Of a DNA stretch of 64,000 nucleotides, positions 1-10,796 are shown in pieces (position 1 is the stretch's first letter; the number at the start of each line of letters is the position of its first letter). A program made the translations under genes and the position numbers. The DNA comes from Neopestalotiopsis rosae. Its lineage: Eukaryota; Ascomycota; Sordariomycetes; Amphisphaeriales; Sporocadaceae. The notes under the pieces are model-generated. The model ran no database searches and was not told the DNA's origin. It worked only from the letters and a program-made list of their open reading frames with translations. Where the stretch lies: contig JALGAS010000006.1 of NCBI GenBank assembly GCA_023078685.1, positions 1,860,001 through 1,924,000 on the forward strand. Direction: 5' to 3'.

Positions 1-1
1 T

Positions 2-2004
2 GCCTATGGCATTGATCTACCTGGTCTTGGCGAGCCTCCAGTACAAGAGACGGCGAATCATCTGATGAAATGCTACTTTCAATACTGGCATCCATTTTAC
101 CCTTTTCTTCATGGGCCCACCTTCTTCGACAGCTTGTCCTCTCTTTATGATTCGGAAAGCTCGAACTCGCAACATCGGAGCCGTGCTACCCACGACAAGC
201 TTTGTCGAGCTGTCACCTACCAATGCATCTTCAACATAGCAGCATCATCTCATCCTGACAAATTGCCACAAGCTTCAAGAATTCGATCCCCATCAGTTCT
301 GACAGATATTGTCGGTAGATTGTCGGCTCGCCATGATGTCGCCTCCTTTCAAGCTTTGATCGCGGTAGAGCTTTATCTCATCTCTATCATGTCGTTGAGG
401 CCAGCCTCCACGATTCATGGTACACTGATTCGTCTCGTTTACCACAGCGGCCTCCACCGCTGCCCATTCAGATACATCCAGTTGCCACGGGAGATTTGCG
501 AAATGCGAAAACGAATCCTGTGGTCAGTGTATACTTTGGACCGATATCTATCTCAATCACTAGGTCATCCACTTGGACTGCAAGACTCGGATATTGATGT
601 GTGTATTCCCGGTGCCGAGGAATTGCACAAGCCGGTTACATTGAGACTCGGAGCCGGAAACCCTACAGACTCTTCTGTAGAGGATACCCGGAATCACTTG
701 CCTCGCAGTCGCTCCACGCCTAGGAGCATTGAAGAGAGTCATTTCATCCCACAAACACCCAGACCCATGGGAAATGCCAACGGCATCTGCCCAGTTGACA
801 ATAGCAGCAATCATCGTCCTGCATACCTACCACCCGCAGTCCGTGTCCAAGGTCATTTCGTCACATATTCTCAGCTTGTAGCTGAGGCTCTTGAACTCTT
901 CCACAAGTCTCTCCATACACGCTACGCCACTTTGGAGAAAATTACCGACCTGACGTGTAAAATTCAGTCATGGTGGAATGGACTTCCGGCCGAATTTCAG
1001 GGTGACGATATTCTTGATCCTGATGCAAATGAGCCAAACGAGTCATTTGTTGCATTTTTCACGATTTGCTATAACCACTTACTAATTCTTATCAACCGTC
1101 CTTTTCTCTCACTGAAACAGGATACTATGGACTTTCGCTCGAGTCTTCAAAGAGCTATTGGAGCAAGCCGGGGAGTAGTCTCAAAGTTGAGGCTCACCTC
1201 CAAGGACCCCTTTTTATCGAGCTGTCCAGCTATACTCTCGGCAACCTGGATGGCAGGACTTGTTCTTGCATTTGCTACACTGCTGGATGTCTATCCCCTT
1301 TCGAAAGCAGACGTGTAAGTGAACTTTGCGTATTCATATGGCCAGTGCGAAAACGAGATAACTAATACGATGATGCGACTAAAAGCGAGATTACCAGATG
1401 TCTCAAGGCATTACAGTCCATGAGCCCCCGCTGGAGCTGTGCTAGAAGTTGTCATCATGCTCTAAAGACACTTTTGGTCCATTTGAATACACCCCCCGTC
1501 ATCATCGATCCCATCACAGCTGAACATGCAGAAACAGGCGACGAACGACAAAGCGCAGGTGCAGCTGTGCTGGCCACCAACGAGACCGACGAGCCTCGCG
1601 CCGCAAAGAGGAAAAGAACAGATGGTGACCCTGAGTCAGCCATGCCTACTCGATTACCTACAGTAGACATGCAGCAGACTATACCCCAAGATGATCCCAT
1701 TTGGCCCGCCTTGACGCCCGTTCTTCAATATAATGGCCCAGACTTTGGGTTTGATGCATTGCACCTTGGTTTCCAGCAAGATGGCAGCGATTTATTGGGA
1801 GATATCGATTTTGATACGGCAGGACTGCTCACGGATATGACTGTAAGTTCTGTAAAACATCATATGGGTCATGGAGATTGTGGTGCTCCTGTCACACGAT
1901 AGAAACGAATCACAATCTGGCGTGTTTGCTGGATGCAAGAAATAGTCGCTAACCCAGGTGTCTGCTAGTGGAATGGTTATAATTACGACTTCAACGGTAT
2001 CTGA
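2..2004 (+). CDS. Zn2Cys6-family fungal transcription factor, 5' end outside window
   Basis: Exons about <2..1314, 1386..1842 and 1969..2004 give 601 visible residues; the frame is open to the left edge, so the N-terminus (expected DNA-binding cluster) is missing. Both introns have GTAAGT donors and CTAAT/CTAAC branch sites. The visible part starts in the middle homology region of fungal regulators (WHPFYPFLHGPTFF near residues 28-41), followed by the helix-rich LILINRPFLSL and LKALQSMSPRW blocks typical of the end of this domain. The tail after about residue 480 is acidic and low in complexity (LLGDIDFDTAGLLTDM), as in activation regions, and ends in a tiny third exon encoding WNGYNYDFNGI. 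It lies convergent to the short Zn2Cys6 gene at 2045-2933, with 40 bp between the stops. The target pathway cannot be read from sequence. The family call is firm; that it carries a zinc cluster upstream is inferred. Confidence 0.85.
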
Positions 2005-2044
2005 CATGGTTCGATTTCCACCGGGTAAACTCTACGCTGTCATA

Positions 2045-2933
2045 TCACCACAGGTATTGCTGACGAAAATCTTGCGAGACAGTGCTGATGTGCTCAGTAT
2101 TGCTGACTGAAGATCGGCAATTATTTGATTCCTGTCGGATGCTTTCAGAACCGCTAGAATCTTTCTCGATTTCCGAACCCAAAGATGGCGCCACGATTCC
2201 TGATATATCCAAAGCCGACGAGTGTCGGTTGTTTCGATATCTGTTTCCCGACATCATACCTGGCTGGGAACCTGTAGCACCTTGCGACAGGTACTCTGGA
2301 TAACCATATGGTTGCGCAATAGGATCCGGCGCGGCTTCCTCATCCATTTCTTCGACAACATCCGAGGACGCGTTTCTACGTCCATCATGAATAGCTCTTG
2401 ACCACCTCAAGATATCATTAGGGGTTTCCAGGGCAAACTCCTCCCAATGTGCCATTAGGGCAGACTTATCCTCGGATGATCGAAACTGGGAGACTTCCTT
2501 GGTCGCCGTTGCTGCATTGGAAAGAAAAGCAGTCTGAAGGGCACTCGGCTCAATTACGGACATAATCCGCAGCAAAGCATTCTCGGTCACCTCCAGCCTA
2601 TGCTCAAGAGCCTCTGTGTATCCCTTAATTGGCCCACTGGATAATTATGATCAATACCCAAACCTTGGTTTACTTCTTCGCAGGGCACCATACCGCTTTT
2701 GTGCAACTGGCCATACGCATGACCGTCCAAGTCTCCGGCACCTGGAACATTCGGGCCTTCGAAATAATTAGTTGAGGTCATCGTAGCATTATGAAAAGGA
2801 TGCATACTTTTCTTCGTCGCACTGTGCGATCGTCTCAGTCAAGCGCCCCAGTGTGAACAACAACCAAGCGACTCACTTTTTGCTTTCTATGACGGCACCC
2901 ATTACATGCTGCTCGACTCCGAACCGGAGGCAT
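2045..2933 (-). CDS. Short Zn2Cys6 DNA-binding protein without a regulatory domain
   Basis: Four exons read leftward: 2933..2877, 2821..2808, 2756..2694 and 2636..2045, giving 241 residues. The N-terminus carries a full zinc binuclear cluster split by two introns: CNGC, six residues to the third Cys, six to the fourth, then CSRC and six to the last Cys (residues about 10-36). Next come a basic linker (QKRGPIKGY) and a heptad-like helix (ALEHRLEVTENALLRI) for dimerisation. The remainder has a WEEF..ETPNDILRW stretch found in several C6 regulators, then a Ser/Asn-rich tail. Full-length members of this family are usually 600-900 residues with a middle homology region, which is absent here. It may be a natural short form or a truncated gene. 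It is divergent from the dehalogenase-like gene at 3394. Introns are 44-57 bp and all phases fit. Confidence 0.75.
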
Positions 2934-3393
2934 CGTGCTGTGTCCACAACGGTGGAACGCCTTCCGATGGCGGTGCCAGCTACAGTCAATCCGCTCTCAC
3001 GATCCAAGCCATGGAGTGAACAGTCAAATCAAGAGCAAACTACCAACACCACCAATGTCACGCGGGACACATACGCCACAGAATATCCTATTGCAATGGC
3101 AAGTTTGATGTCGCGTTCGTTTGCGCGGCTCAAAATTTACCGCGGCTTGGACGTCATCAGTAAGCCTAATAGTATCTAATTGGAGCGCCTAAACTTTTCA
3201 CCGATGCGGTTTGTGCGGGACAGAGCCGAGGTCCCACTCATCAAATCATCCATAGGGCGTAACAGCTCAAGGGGCGTGTACTGCCTTGGTATAATACTCG
3301 ATTACGATTTATACTCGGAATGCCCAGATTTAATCACCCAAAATCTGGTACATTAAAATCTTGAGTCATCTAACATACCGTATTCACATCACA
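2934..3393. promoter_or_regulatory. Shared 5' region of divergent regulator and hydrolase genes
   Basis: This 460-bp stretch lies between the start codons of the Zn2Cys6 protein (leftward) and the hydrolase (rightward), so it should hold both promoters. No convincing inverted CGG triplet pair was recognised by eye. Short A/T-rich segments (attaaaatc near 3353) precede the hydrolase start. Any reading frame here is probably chance. Confidence 0.4.
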
Positions 3394-4296
3394 ATGTTTG
3401 ACGGTTTCGAATCTTTCAAGCTTACAACCCAAACCTCCCCGCAGGTGGACATCTATGGCCTGAAGAGCGGGGACTCTTCCTCAGACAAGCCAGCTCTGCT
3501 CTTGTTGCACGGATATCCACAAACACATCACATTTGGCACAAGGTGGCACCAAAGTTGTCTGAAAAGTACACATTGGTGATACCCGATATCCGTGGCTAT
3601 GGCGAATCCTCAAAGCCCGAAGGCGTAGAGCAGTACGCCAAGAGCCGCATGGCCCGAGACTGCATCTCCATCATGGACCAACTAGGATTCAAGTCCAAGT
3701 TCCACGTGGTTGCACATGACCGTGGCGCCCGTGTCGCACACAAACTGCTGGTCGATTACCCTGACCGGGTGCACAAGGCTATCTTGTTGGATATCTGCCC
3801 TACATTGACCATGTACGAGGCAACCAACTTTGACTTTGCCAAGGCCTATTTCCACTGGTTTTTCCTGATTCAAAAGGCCCCTCTACCCGAGACCATGATC
3901 CTGTCGGACCCCAGAATGATTACAGAGATGTTCATGGGCGGTCGCCAGGACGACGGGTTGAAAATCTTTGAAAAAGAAGCCTTTGACGCCTACGTCAAGG
4001 GCCTTTCAGCTTTCGAAGGTGTGCATGCCACGTGCAACGACTATCGAGCGGCGGCGACGGTGGACCTGGAAGAATCGCGCAAGGATCTCGCCGAGGGAAA
4101 ACTGATCCAGACGCCCGTGAGAGTGCTCTGGGGCAAGTTTGGTGTGATTGAAAAGTGCTTCAAGGCTGTCGAGGAGTGGAAGAAGGTCACGGCGGAGAAT
4201 GTGCATGTAGACGGCTATCCGGTTGAGTCTGGACATTATATTCCAGAGCATGTGCCAGAGGATCTGCTGAAGAGCATTGAAGAGTTCTTTCCATAG
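3394..4296 (+). CDS. Alpha/beta hydrolase of the haloacetate (fluoroacetate) dehalogenase type
   Basis: Single-exon gene of 300 residues. The start is the first ATG (MFDGFESF); the frame stays open to 3361 but only with non-ATG codons. It shows the alpha/beta hydrolase order: oxyanion-hole loop LLLHGYPQTHHIWH (36-49), IPDIRGYGESSKP (63-75), nucleophile elbow HDRGARVAH (108-116) with Asp109 instead of Ser, and the closing GHYIPEH with His281. Against the known active site of bacterial fluoroacetate dehalogenase, the nucleophile Asp109, carboxylate-binding Arg110 and Arg113, third-member Asp133, halide-cradle His154 and Trp155, Tyr217 and His281 are all present at nearly identical spacing. The predicted reaction is hydrolysis of 2-haloacids via an aspartyl ester; an epoxide hydrolase is less likely because the cap lacks an evident Tyr pair. 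No signal peptide, so cytosolic. Substrate is unproven. Confidence 0.85.
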   Translation: MFDGFESFKLTTQTSPQVDIYGLKSGDSSSDKPALLLLHGYPQTHHIWHKVAPKLSEKYTLVIPDIRGYGESSKPEGVEQYAKSRMARDCISIMDQLGFKSKFHVVAHDRGARVAHKLLVDYPDRVHKAILLDICPTLTMYEATNFDFAKAYFHWFFLIQKAPLPETMILSDPRMITEMFMGGRQDDGLKIFEKEAFDAYVKGLSAFEGVHATCNDYRAAATVDLEESRKDLAEGKLIQTPVRVLWGKFGVIEKCFKAVEEWKKVTAENVHVDGYPVESGHYIPEHVPEDLLKSIEEFFP

Positions 4297-4895
4297 AAGT
4301 CGTCAACATGAATAAGAGCTGTTGAGGCCAGAATAAGCGGTTCCATAACAACTGATCGTGCCATAACAAGATCTCATATCTCGTGATTGATAAATGATGC
4401 GTATCCGATGTCAGATGTTTCCTGCAGGACGGTAATGACTGTGGTGAATATCCCCTTTGGGTTATGTGTTAGCGTATTCGTAGAGGGCCCCACAATGGTA
4501 TAACAAGTGCCAAGGGACACTGGACATGTCCAGAATCATGATGATCAACTTCGCATGGGTATTGAGCCTCTGGTATGAATGCATGTTTGACGATCATCTT
4601 ACTCATCAACAAGATCTATATGGAGAGGAAATGACAATCACCAAGACGATGCACCGTCGGCTTTAGGTTGAGGCGATGCTTTTCCCCGGACAGCTTTTCC
4701 GGCGGGGTCATTTGGAGATGTCGGTTATTATTTCCGCCGCTCCATTACTTATTGAGTCGTGATACGATGCGTATAGCAACAATAATGAACTGAACTGTAT
4801 ATAATCAATTATCAATATCTTTTTGGAACTGAACAAGACACTTGATCACAAAACTATTACCATAAACGTCATCAAATCAACACTAAATCATAAAG
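4297..4895. other. Intergenic region upstream of tartrate dehydrogenase
   Basis: About 600 bp without a supported gene. It contains the 3' flank of the hydrolase and the promoter of the dehydrogenase. A TATA-like tgtatataat lies near 4796-4805, roughly 95 bp before the ATG at 4896, followed by an A/C-rich leader typical of fungal 5' UTRs. Confidence 0.5.
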
Positions 4896-5990
4896 ATGGG
4901 ATCCAAGACTCTGAAGATCGCCGTAATCCCAGGCGACGGCATCGGCGTCGAAGTCATGCCCTACGGCGTGCAATGCCTGAAAGCCGCCGCCAAGGTCTTT
5001 GACCTCTCGCTCGAGTTTGAGCACTTTGACTTTGCCAGCTGCGACTACTACGAAAAGCACGGCGACATGCTGCCGCCGGACTGGAAGGAGACGCTGAGCA
5101 GGTTCGACGCCATCTACTTTGGCGCCGTCGGCATGCCCAGCAAGGTGCCCGACCACGTCTCGCTCTGGGGCAGCCTGCTCAAGTTCCGGCGCGACTTTGA
5201 CCAGTACATCAACCTGCGGCCCTGCCGCCTGATGCCGGGCGTGGCGTCGCCGCTGGCGGGGCGCAAGCCCGGCGACATTGACTTCTGGGTCGTGCGGGAG
5301 AACACCGAGGGCGAGTACAGCAGCATCGGCGGCAAGATGTTTGAGGGCACGGAGCGCGAGACGGTAATCCAGGAGACGGTCATGACGCGCATCGGAGTCG
5401 ACCGCGTGTTGAAGTATGCTTTCGACCTCGCGCAGAGCCGGCCGCGCAAGAAGCTCACGAGCGCCACCAAGAGCAACGGCATCAGCATCACCATGCCTTA
5501 CTGGGACGAGCGGGTCGTCGAGATGGGCAAGTCGTACGGCGACGTCAGTGTGGAAAAGTATCACATTGATATTCTGACGGCACACTTTGTCCAGCGGCCT
5601 CAGATCTTTGATGTCGTGGTCGGCAGCAACCTCTTTGGCGACATCATGTCTGATCTGGGTCCTGCTTGCACAGGTACTATTGGCATCGCCCCGTCCGGCA
5701 ACCTAAACCCCGAAGGCAAATTCCCCAGTCTCTTTGAGCCGGTGCACGGTAGCGCGCCAGATATATACGGCAAGGGCATTGCGAACCCAGTGGGCATGAT
5801 CTGGGCCGGACAAATGATGCTTGAGCACTTTGGATACAAAGAGGCCGCGGCAGCTATGCTTACGTCCATCGAAAACGTGCTGGCAAGGTCAGACCAAGCA
5901 GTTGTCACTGGAGACATGGGTGGAAAGGGAACGACCAAGACATTGGGTGAAGCTGTAGAGGCTGAGATTTTGAACTTCAAGAAAAACTAG
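4896..5990 (+). CDS. Tartrate/D-malate dehydrogenase (decarboxylating, IPMDH-like family)
   Basis: Intronless, 364 residues, cytosolic (no targeting peptide). It belongs to the isocitrate/isopropylmalate dehydrogenase fold. Visible motifs are IAVIPGDGIGVEV (8-20), the tartrate-dehydrogenase-type AVGMPSKVPDHVSLWGS, the substrate-binding Arg pair in FRRDFDQYINLRPC, VVRENTEGEYSS, the Lys/Tyr-helix region and the metal-binding VVGSNLFGDIMSDLGP, then FEPVHGSAPDIYGKGIANP, which forms the NAD-binding loop. DHVSLWG in place of the leucine-pathway signature favours tartrate dehydrogenase/D-malate decarboxylase over LeuB. Members oxidise D-malate or tartrate with NAD+ and Mn2+, linking plant acids to pyruvate or glycerate metabolism. 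The coding GC content is very high compared with its flanks, consistent with a well-expressed gene. Confidence 0.9.
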   Translation: MGSKTLKIAVIPGDGIGVEVMPYGVQCLKAAAKVFDLSLEFEHFDFASCDYYEKHGDMLPPDWKETLSRFDAIYFGAVGMPSKVPDHVSLWGSLLKFRRDFDQYINLRPCRLMPGVASPLAGRKPGDIDFWVVRENTEGEYSSIGGKMFEGTERETVIQETVMTRIGVDRVLKYAFDLAQSRPRKKLTSATKSNGISITMPYWDERVVEMGKSYGDVSVEKYHIDILTAHFVQRPQIFDVVVGSNLFGDIMSDLGPACTGTIGIAPSGNLNPEGKFPSLFEPVHGSAPDIYGKGIANPVGMIWAGQMMLEHFGYKEAAAAMLTSIENVLARSDQAVVTGDMGGKGTTKTLGEAVEAEILNFKKN

Positions 5991-6611
5991 GGGATCATAT
6001 AGAACAGCGCCTATCATTGTAATTATCAGAACGTTAAAAAGGAATTCGTGATATCAATTTCCTTTTCCCCCTCAAGATTCCCAGATACCACTTGGTCATA
6101 ACAGCTCAAATGAGAGATAGGACCAAAATGATCCTTGCCAAAGTGAACTGGTGTATCACTTGAACAATGCCTCCCGAAAGATCCACGACGGCGTGGATTC
6201 TAGGCACTCGCTTAGGCATTCTTCGCATACTCCTTCCAGGGTGTCTGCTGACTGGTGGATCGGATTTAAGCTTATATGAGAAATGGCGTTCCATTGCCTT
6301 AGCAGCGTCACCCAAGCTTACCACAAATACGAGTCTATCTCGAATCCTCAATCAGAGCAACAGGGGAAGAAAAGTCGGCTGCATGCGTAGGATTCACGCT
6401 ATCATGCAAGTCTCGAATGGATCCTTTTTGCCCCTGTGGAAGATCATATAAGAACCCCGTCGAGGACGTTCTGCTTCCCCCAGGCAAGATTTGCACACAT
6501 CAGAATCTGTATTAATCCATTACTTGAAGCAATAGAGTGACGCCAACACCGATTTCAGCAGCCGAAATTCCGATTTGTTTGTTAAACTATCCAAAATCTA
6601 CTTCTCCCAAC
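5991..6611. other. Intergenic region before small secreted protein gene
   Basis: 620 bp with no supported gene; frames here are short. A TATA-like atataaga lies at about 6445-6452, some 160 bp before the ATG at 6612, in a C/T-rich leader. It fits a core promoter for the secreted cysteine-rich protein. Confidence 0.4.
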
Positions 6612-7058
6612 ATGCGAACATCGGCTTCAAGCCTACTGGCACTTGCTGCCGCCATTGGGTTTCTCCCAGCCATCCAGGCACAGTACTCCGGGTCCAACTG
6701 GGTGCAATGCTGGGGAGACTCCCTCCCTAACGGCACTACCACCAGGCCCGACTGCTGCGTCTCGTACACGCCGTCGACCGACGGCCTCTACACTGGACAG
6801 GACTGTGTCGGAGCCTATACGTCGTCCGACTCGAGCATCTTCTACTGCGCCAACGGACACCCCATCGAACCCCAGATCCCAGGTGCTGTTCTTCCTGGTT
6901 GCTGCGCTTATGTGAGTTTTTGTTTTCACCCCTTTCTCTCGCCCGCCCGCCTTTGCTGTCCGAAGCAAGACTCTGAATCATCTGGCTGACATCATTTGCA
7001 GAGCGTCGGCACGACGGCCTACTTGTGCAAACCGAAACCCGTGTCCGATTCAGAGTGA
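6612..7058 (+). CDS. Small secreted eight-cysteine protein with hydrophobin-like Cys order
   Basis: Two exons, 6612..6911 and 7002..7058 (intron GTGAGT...CAG with a CTGAC branch site), give 118 residues. Residues 1-23 are a clear signal peptide (Ala/Leu-rich, ending AIQA before QYSG). The mature part has eight cysteines in the order C-CC-C-C-CC-C, with spacings of 14, 15, 13, 17 and 10 residues. That order is the hydrophobin signature, but the 17-residue gap before the second CC and the modest hydropathy do not match class I or class II spacing. It could be a divergent hydrophobin, or an unrelated secreted cysteine-rich protein or effector. The final residues (KPKPVSDSE) are charged. I do not recognise the family otherwise. 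Confidence 0.75.
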
Positions 7059-9742
7059 TTTAGAAGGAGGTGTAAACATTGTTGCAATGGTTCATGAATG
7101 TGGAGTCTTTGGGAGGTCAACAAGGCCAGTTTTGGAGGATTGCAACGAAATTCGGGCTTGGCCATATGTACTCTCACCTGGTTTGAGCTCGGGGCCATGT
7201 TAAGGGAGTTTACAATAGAGGAGAAACCATGACATACCAAAAGGAAATTTAAGTGTCTACAACAGCTTCAGTAACACCCCATATCGTCGATAGGCAATCG
7301 AAACTCAGCATTTTGACTCGTTTTCCTCGTTCCACAGTCTAGATGCGGCGACCACTGGGTGCTGAGGTGAGCGAAGATGCTGCAGGCTCTGCTCGATGCT
7401 GACGACATCAAGATCAGGCCCGGACGGCAGGTTGTAGCTACCAGAGATCAAGTAACCGGAGAGTACTAATCTTTGGGACCGAGAGATCAGAGATTCTCTT
7501 ACCAATAGGAGAGTCTGCAAATCCAGGAAAGTCTCGTTGTATACCCAGGTAAGATCAATTGATTGCCTGTAGACGATGATTGGTATTTCCTTCTTGACCT
7601 GGCAATAGGCGATCATACTGGAGTCGACATCAACTCCGAGCTGTCAGTTATGTGTCGTCACTGATATTGATCTTAATTTAGGGAAAACGCATCGGAAGAT
7701 GGTCGAAAACCAAAGTTAATTCGAGGCCATGTAGCAGGGCGATGCCAGGATATGTCACTGAAGTCCTCGAGTATCATATCTGTCTACCAAGTAGCAATGC
7801 CATCACATTAATGATCGACATATGGTGCCAAGAAAAGTGCGAGTATGGGCATTCGGCAGTTGAGTTGGTGAATTTCTACTTTGGATCGTCGGATAGTCGT
7901 ACAGCATCTTGGCATAGATTCCAGGCTCGCTGACTCGCTGGGATTTCAATGCGGCGCAAACCTCTGACGACGTCGGGTTTCGTTGAGATCATCTTCAATA
8001 TATGATCACGTATTTCCTCGCCACCTAGATTTGCTCAGTCTGTTCATGTGCGTTTAGGGCTTGAATTTCTGTGATTTGAGGTTCTTTGAGCAAAGCTGCG
8101 ATTGGTGCCAAATCTAGCAAGTATATCGGATGTACTGGACGTTGGACTTCTACCTGTCTGTATGGTTGGCAGGGTATGGCGCTGTCGTTCCGTCTCTAGC
8201 TCTTTTGCTCGGGAAGAGATAGAAATCAACATGGTAGCTCGCTCGTTCGCCAACAACACCTGGTCATAGCGGAGTACGATAGGGAATACTTCAAGTCATT
8301 TGCTCGTTCGCATATGGATGCATCTATATCCACCATTTCAACTGATCTTATATCATGAGATTTGCAGGCAAAAGCTTATAGTATATCTCCAGTTCGCGTA
8401 GCAAAAGCCAATCTTATTGTATATTCAGTGGGGTCGGCGTAGAATGGTCCAGTCGGCAATGAAAGCGTTAGCATAGCGGCCATCACCCACTCTGGTGCCG
8501 GGCAAGCCGGTCGGATGTCGATGGAAGCATCTGTAGAAGTCGGCCCAAGACTTACAAAGACATCACTCATCTGCCTATTGTACTTTTCCTAGGGATTGTT
8601 TCATAATGTTAGCAATTTGAGTTAGATTGGAGGTCTTCAGGCGGAGCAAGATACGAGCAGAATGGCCTCGAGGCTCTTTCGACGTTTTTAGCGTTGCGAC
8701 GTTGTGAGCGTGGCCTATGCTCAGTGGGCAATATATCTGATACAAGTCGAACCAGGCATTTTCTTTGGGCTCCTTTTGCTCAGCGCAACGCACTGAATCT
8801 GCACACTGAAGCCAGAGTAGGCAGCGACAACATGAGAACGTTTGAAAGAGAAAGAAAATCGCCAAGGCTCATCCAATTGTCAAGATCCGACTTGTGCAAG
8901 TCAGTGAAACATTTCGACTTGATGACTGTTGCTGCCTGTCCACGCGACACAAACACTGGGGAATTTCCTGTTGGTACTTGGCGCTGCAAGCCATCCGTAA
9001 GCCATCTATTCGAAGCGACAGGGTAGGGATCCCCGACTGCCTGGGTACGCACACCCATCTCTACGGTTGTACGGCTGTGGGTGGGCTTGGAATGTCTAGA
9101 CAGAATCTTCTATCCTTCTTTTGGTGATCGTATGAAATTTATCCGCCAACAGAATCGCATCCCCCACGGCTAGTTGCGATCATATTCTGTCATTTGCTGC
9201 ACCAGCTTGCGTGGCAGAGGCAGTCAACTACTGGAGGCGAACTGGCGCTTCGTGGGTTGGGGGCCTGTAGGCCAGTGAGGCCCGGCACTTCCCCGCAAAA
9301 TGTGACCCTCCCCTTGGCTGTAGGCGAGTGTGTAGGTGCAGAGTCGCCCACTGTAAGACCCCCGGCACGCCAATCGAGCCATGCTACTATACACTAATTC
9401 GGTATTTCTGCCAAGCAATCTCCGTGTGCCACAGCCATGAACCCCTGGCAGAGCTATCCAGAGTCCTTTGTCAACTCCACCAATAACCATCGTCTATACG
9501 GAGCCGCAATGGCCACTGGTCATTTGCTCTTGGCAGGGTCTGGTCTGTCTGGCTGGGAAGATGCATCGCTCGAGCATTCAAATCCCATATAAGGTTGCAA
9601 TGTTTCTCTCGTTTTGTTGTCTTGGCATCACTTGTCAAAGCAGTAGTCAGGTGCTCGCCAAGACAACCATCATCCTTCCCTTCATTCCCTGTATATATTT
9701 TTTACATTCACTCTCTTCTTATCCTTACTCATCATCGTCATC
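7059..9742. other. 2.7-kb gene-free or decayed region
   Basis: No gene with recognisable motifs. Several short leftward frames (7305-7616, 8376-8570, 8575-8865) lie in line and could be remnants of a single leftward gene, but I could not splice them into a continuous, recognisable protein. The end of the stretch is the promoter of the pectin methylesterase, with a TATA-like gtatatattt at 9691-9700 and a C/T-rich leader up to the ATG at 9743. Confidence 0.4.
9691..9700 (+). promoter_or_regulatory. TATA-like element of the pectin methylesterase gene
   Basis: gtatatattt sits 43-52 bp upstream of the ATG at 9743, followed by a pyrimidine-rich leader. Position and context fit a core promoter; assignment by eye only. 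Confidence 0.4.
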
Positions 9743-10796
9743 ATGAAGTCAGTCCTAGCTAGCCTGGGTCTTGTTGGCCTTGCCGTGGCAGAAAGCCGCA
9801 CTTCTGCTCCCTCGGGCTGTGTCACTGTCGCCACCAGCGGTGGTGATTACACTACCATTCAGGCTGCCGTCGACTCTTTCTCGACCAGCTCGAGCACTGC
9901 CCAATGTATCTTCATTGATCAGGGCACATACAGCGAGCAGGTCCTCGTGAGCGCCCGTTCTGCTCAAATGACCATCTATGGTTACACCAGCGACACCTCC
10001 AGCTACAGCGGCAACAAGGTCACCATCACTTCCAGCCTCAGCCAAGCTGATGGTTTGAGCAACGATGAGACCGCCACTCTCCGCGTCAAGGCCGAGAACT
10101 TCAAGCTGTACAATGTCAATGTCAACAATGGCTACGGCTCCGGCAGCCAGGCCGTCGCCCTGAGCGCCTACGCCGCCAGCGGATATTACGGTGTCCAGCT
10201 CACTGGTTTCCAGGACACCCTCTTGGCCCAGACTGGCAACCAGGTCTATGCCAACAGTCTGATCCAGGGTGCCACCGACTTCATCTTTGGCCAGAATGCT
10301 CCGGCTTGGTTCGAGAACGTTGACCTTCGCGTCTTGACTGCCTCCCTCGGCTACGTCACCGGTGAGTCTACACTTGAAAATTATATAAAAGTCAAGAATT
10401 GAAACATGAGTACTAATTTCGAAAATAGCCAACGGACGCTCCTCGGACTCTGGAACCTCCATCTACGTCTTCAACAACTGCGACATTGCCGCCGCCTCGG
10501 GCAACACGGTCAGCAGCGGCGCCTACTACCTGGGCCGCCCCTGGGGCGCCTACGCCCGCGTCACCTTCCAGAACACGGCCATGAGCAGCGTCATCAACTC
10601 GGCCGGCTGGTCCATCTGGAGCACCTCCGACGAGCGCACCAGCAACGTCGAGTTTGACGAGTACAACAACTCGGGCTCCGGATCCGAGGGCACTCGCGCT
10701 TCTTTCGCCACCAAGCTCAGCTCGGCTGTGTCCATCTCTTCCGTGCTTGGCAGCAGCTACAGCAGCGCTGGTTATTACGATGCGTCGTACATGTAA
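9743..10796 (+). CDS. Secreted pectin methylesterase (carbohydrate esterase family 8)
   Basis: Exons 9743..10361 and 10429..10796 give 328 residues; the intron splits an Ala codon in VTANGRSSDSG. A signal peptide covers residues 1 to about 17 (MKSVLASLGLVGLAVAES). The parallel beta-helix esterase motifs appear in order: GDYTTIQAAVDSF, the substrate-binding Gln in SQAVALSAYA, GFQDTLLAQTG with the first catalytic Asp, GATDFIFGQ with the nucleophile Asp, and LGRPWGAYARV with the Arg that binds galacturonate. It removes methyl groups from homogalacturonan outside the cell, opening pectin to lyases and polygalacturonases. The length fits one-domain fungal enzymes, and there is no CBM. The C-terminal region is Ser-rich. 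Confidence 0.93.

Noticed and set aside
4872..5585. 237-codon leftward frame opposite the tartrate dehydrogenase
   Set aside because: Mirror of a G/C-rich coding frame; Leu/Val/Ala/His/Arg-biased text without motifs.
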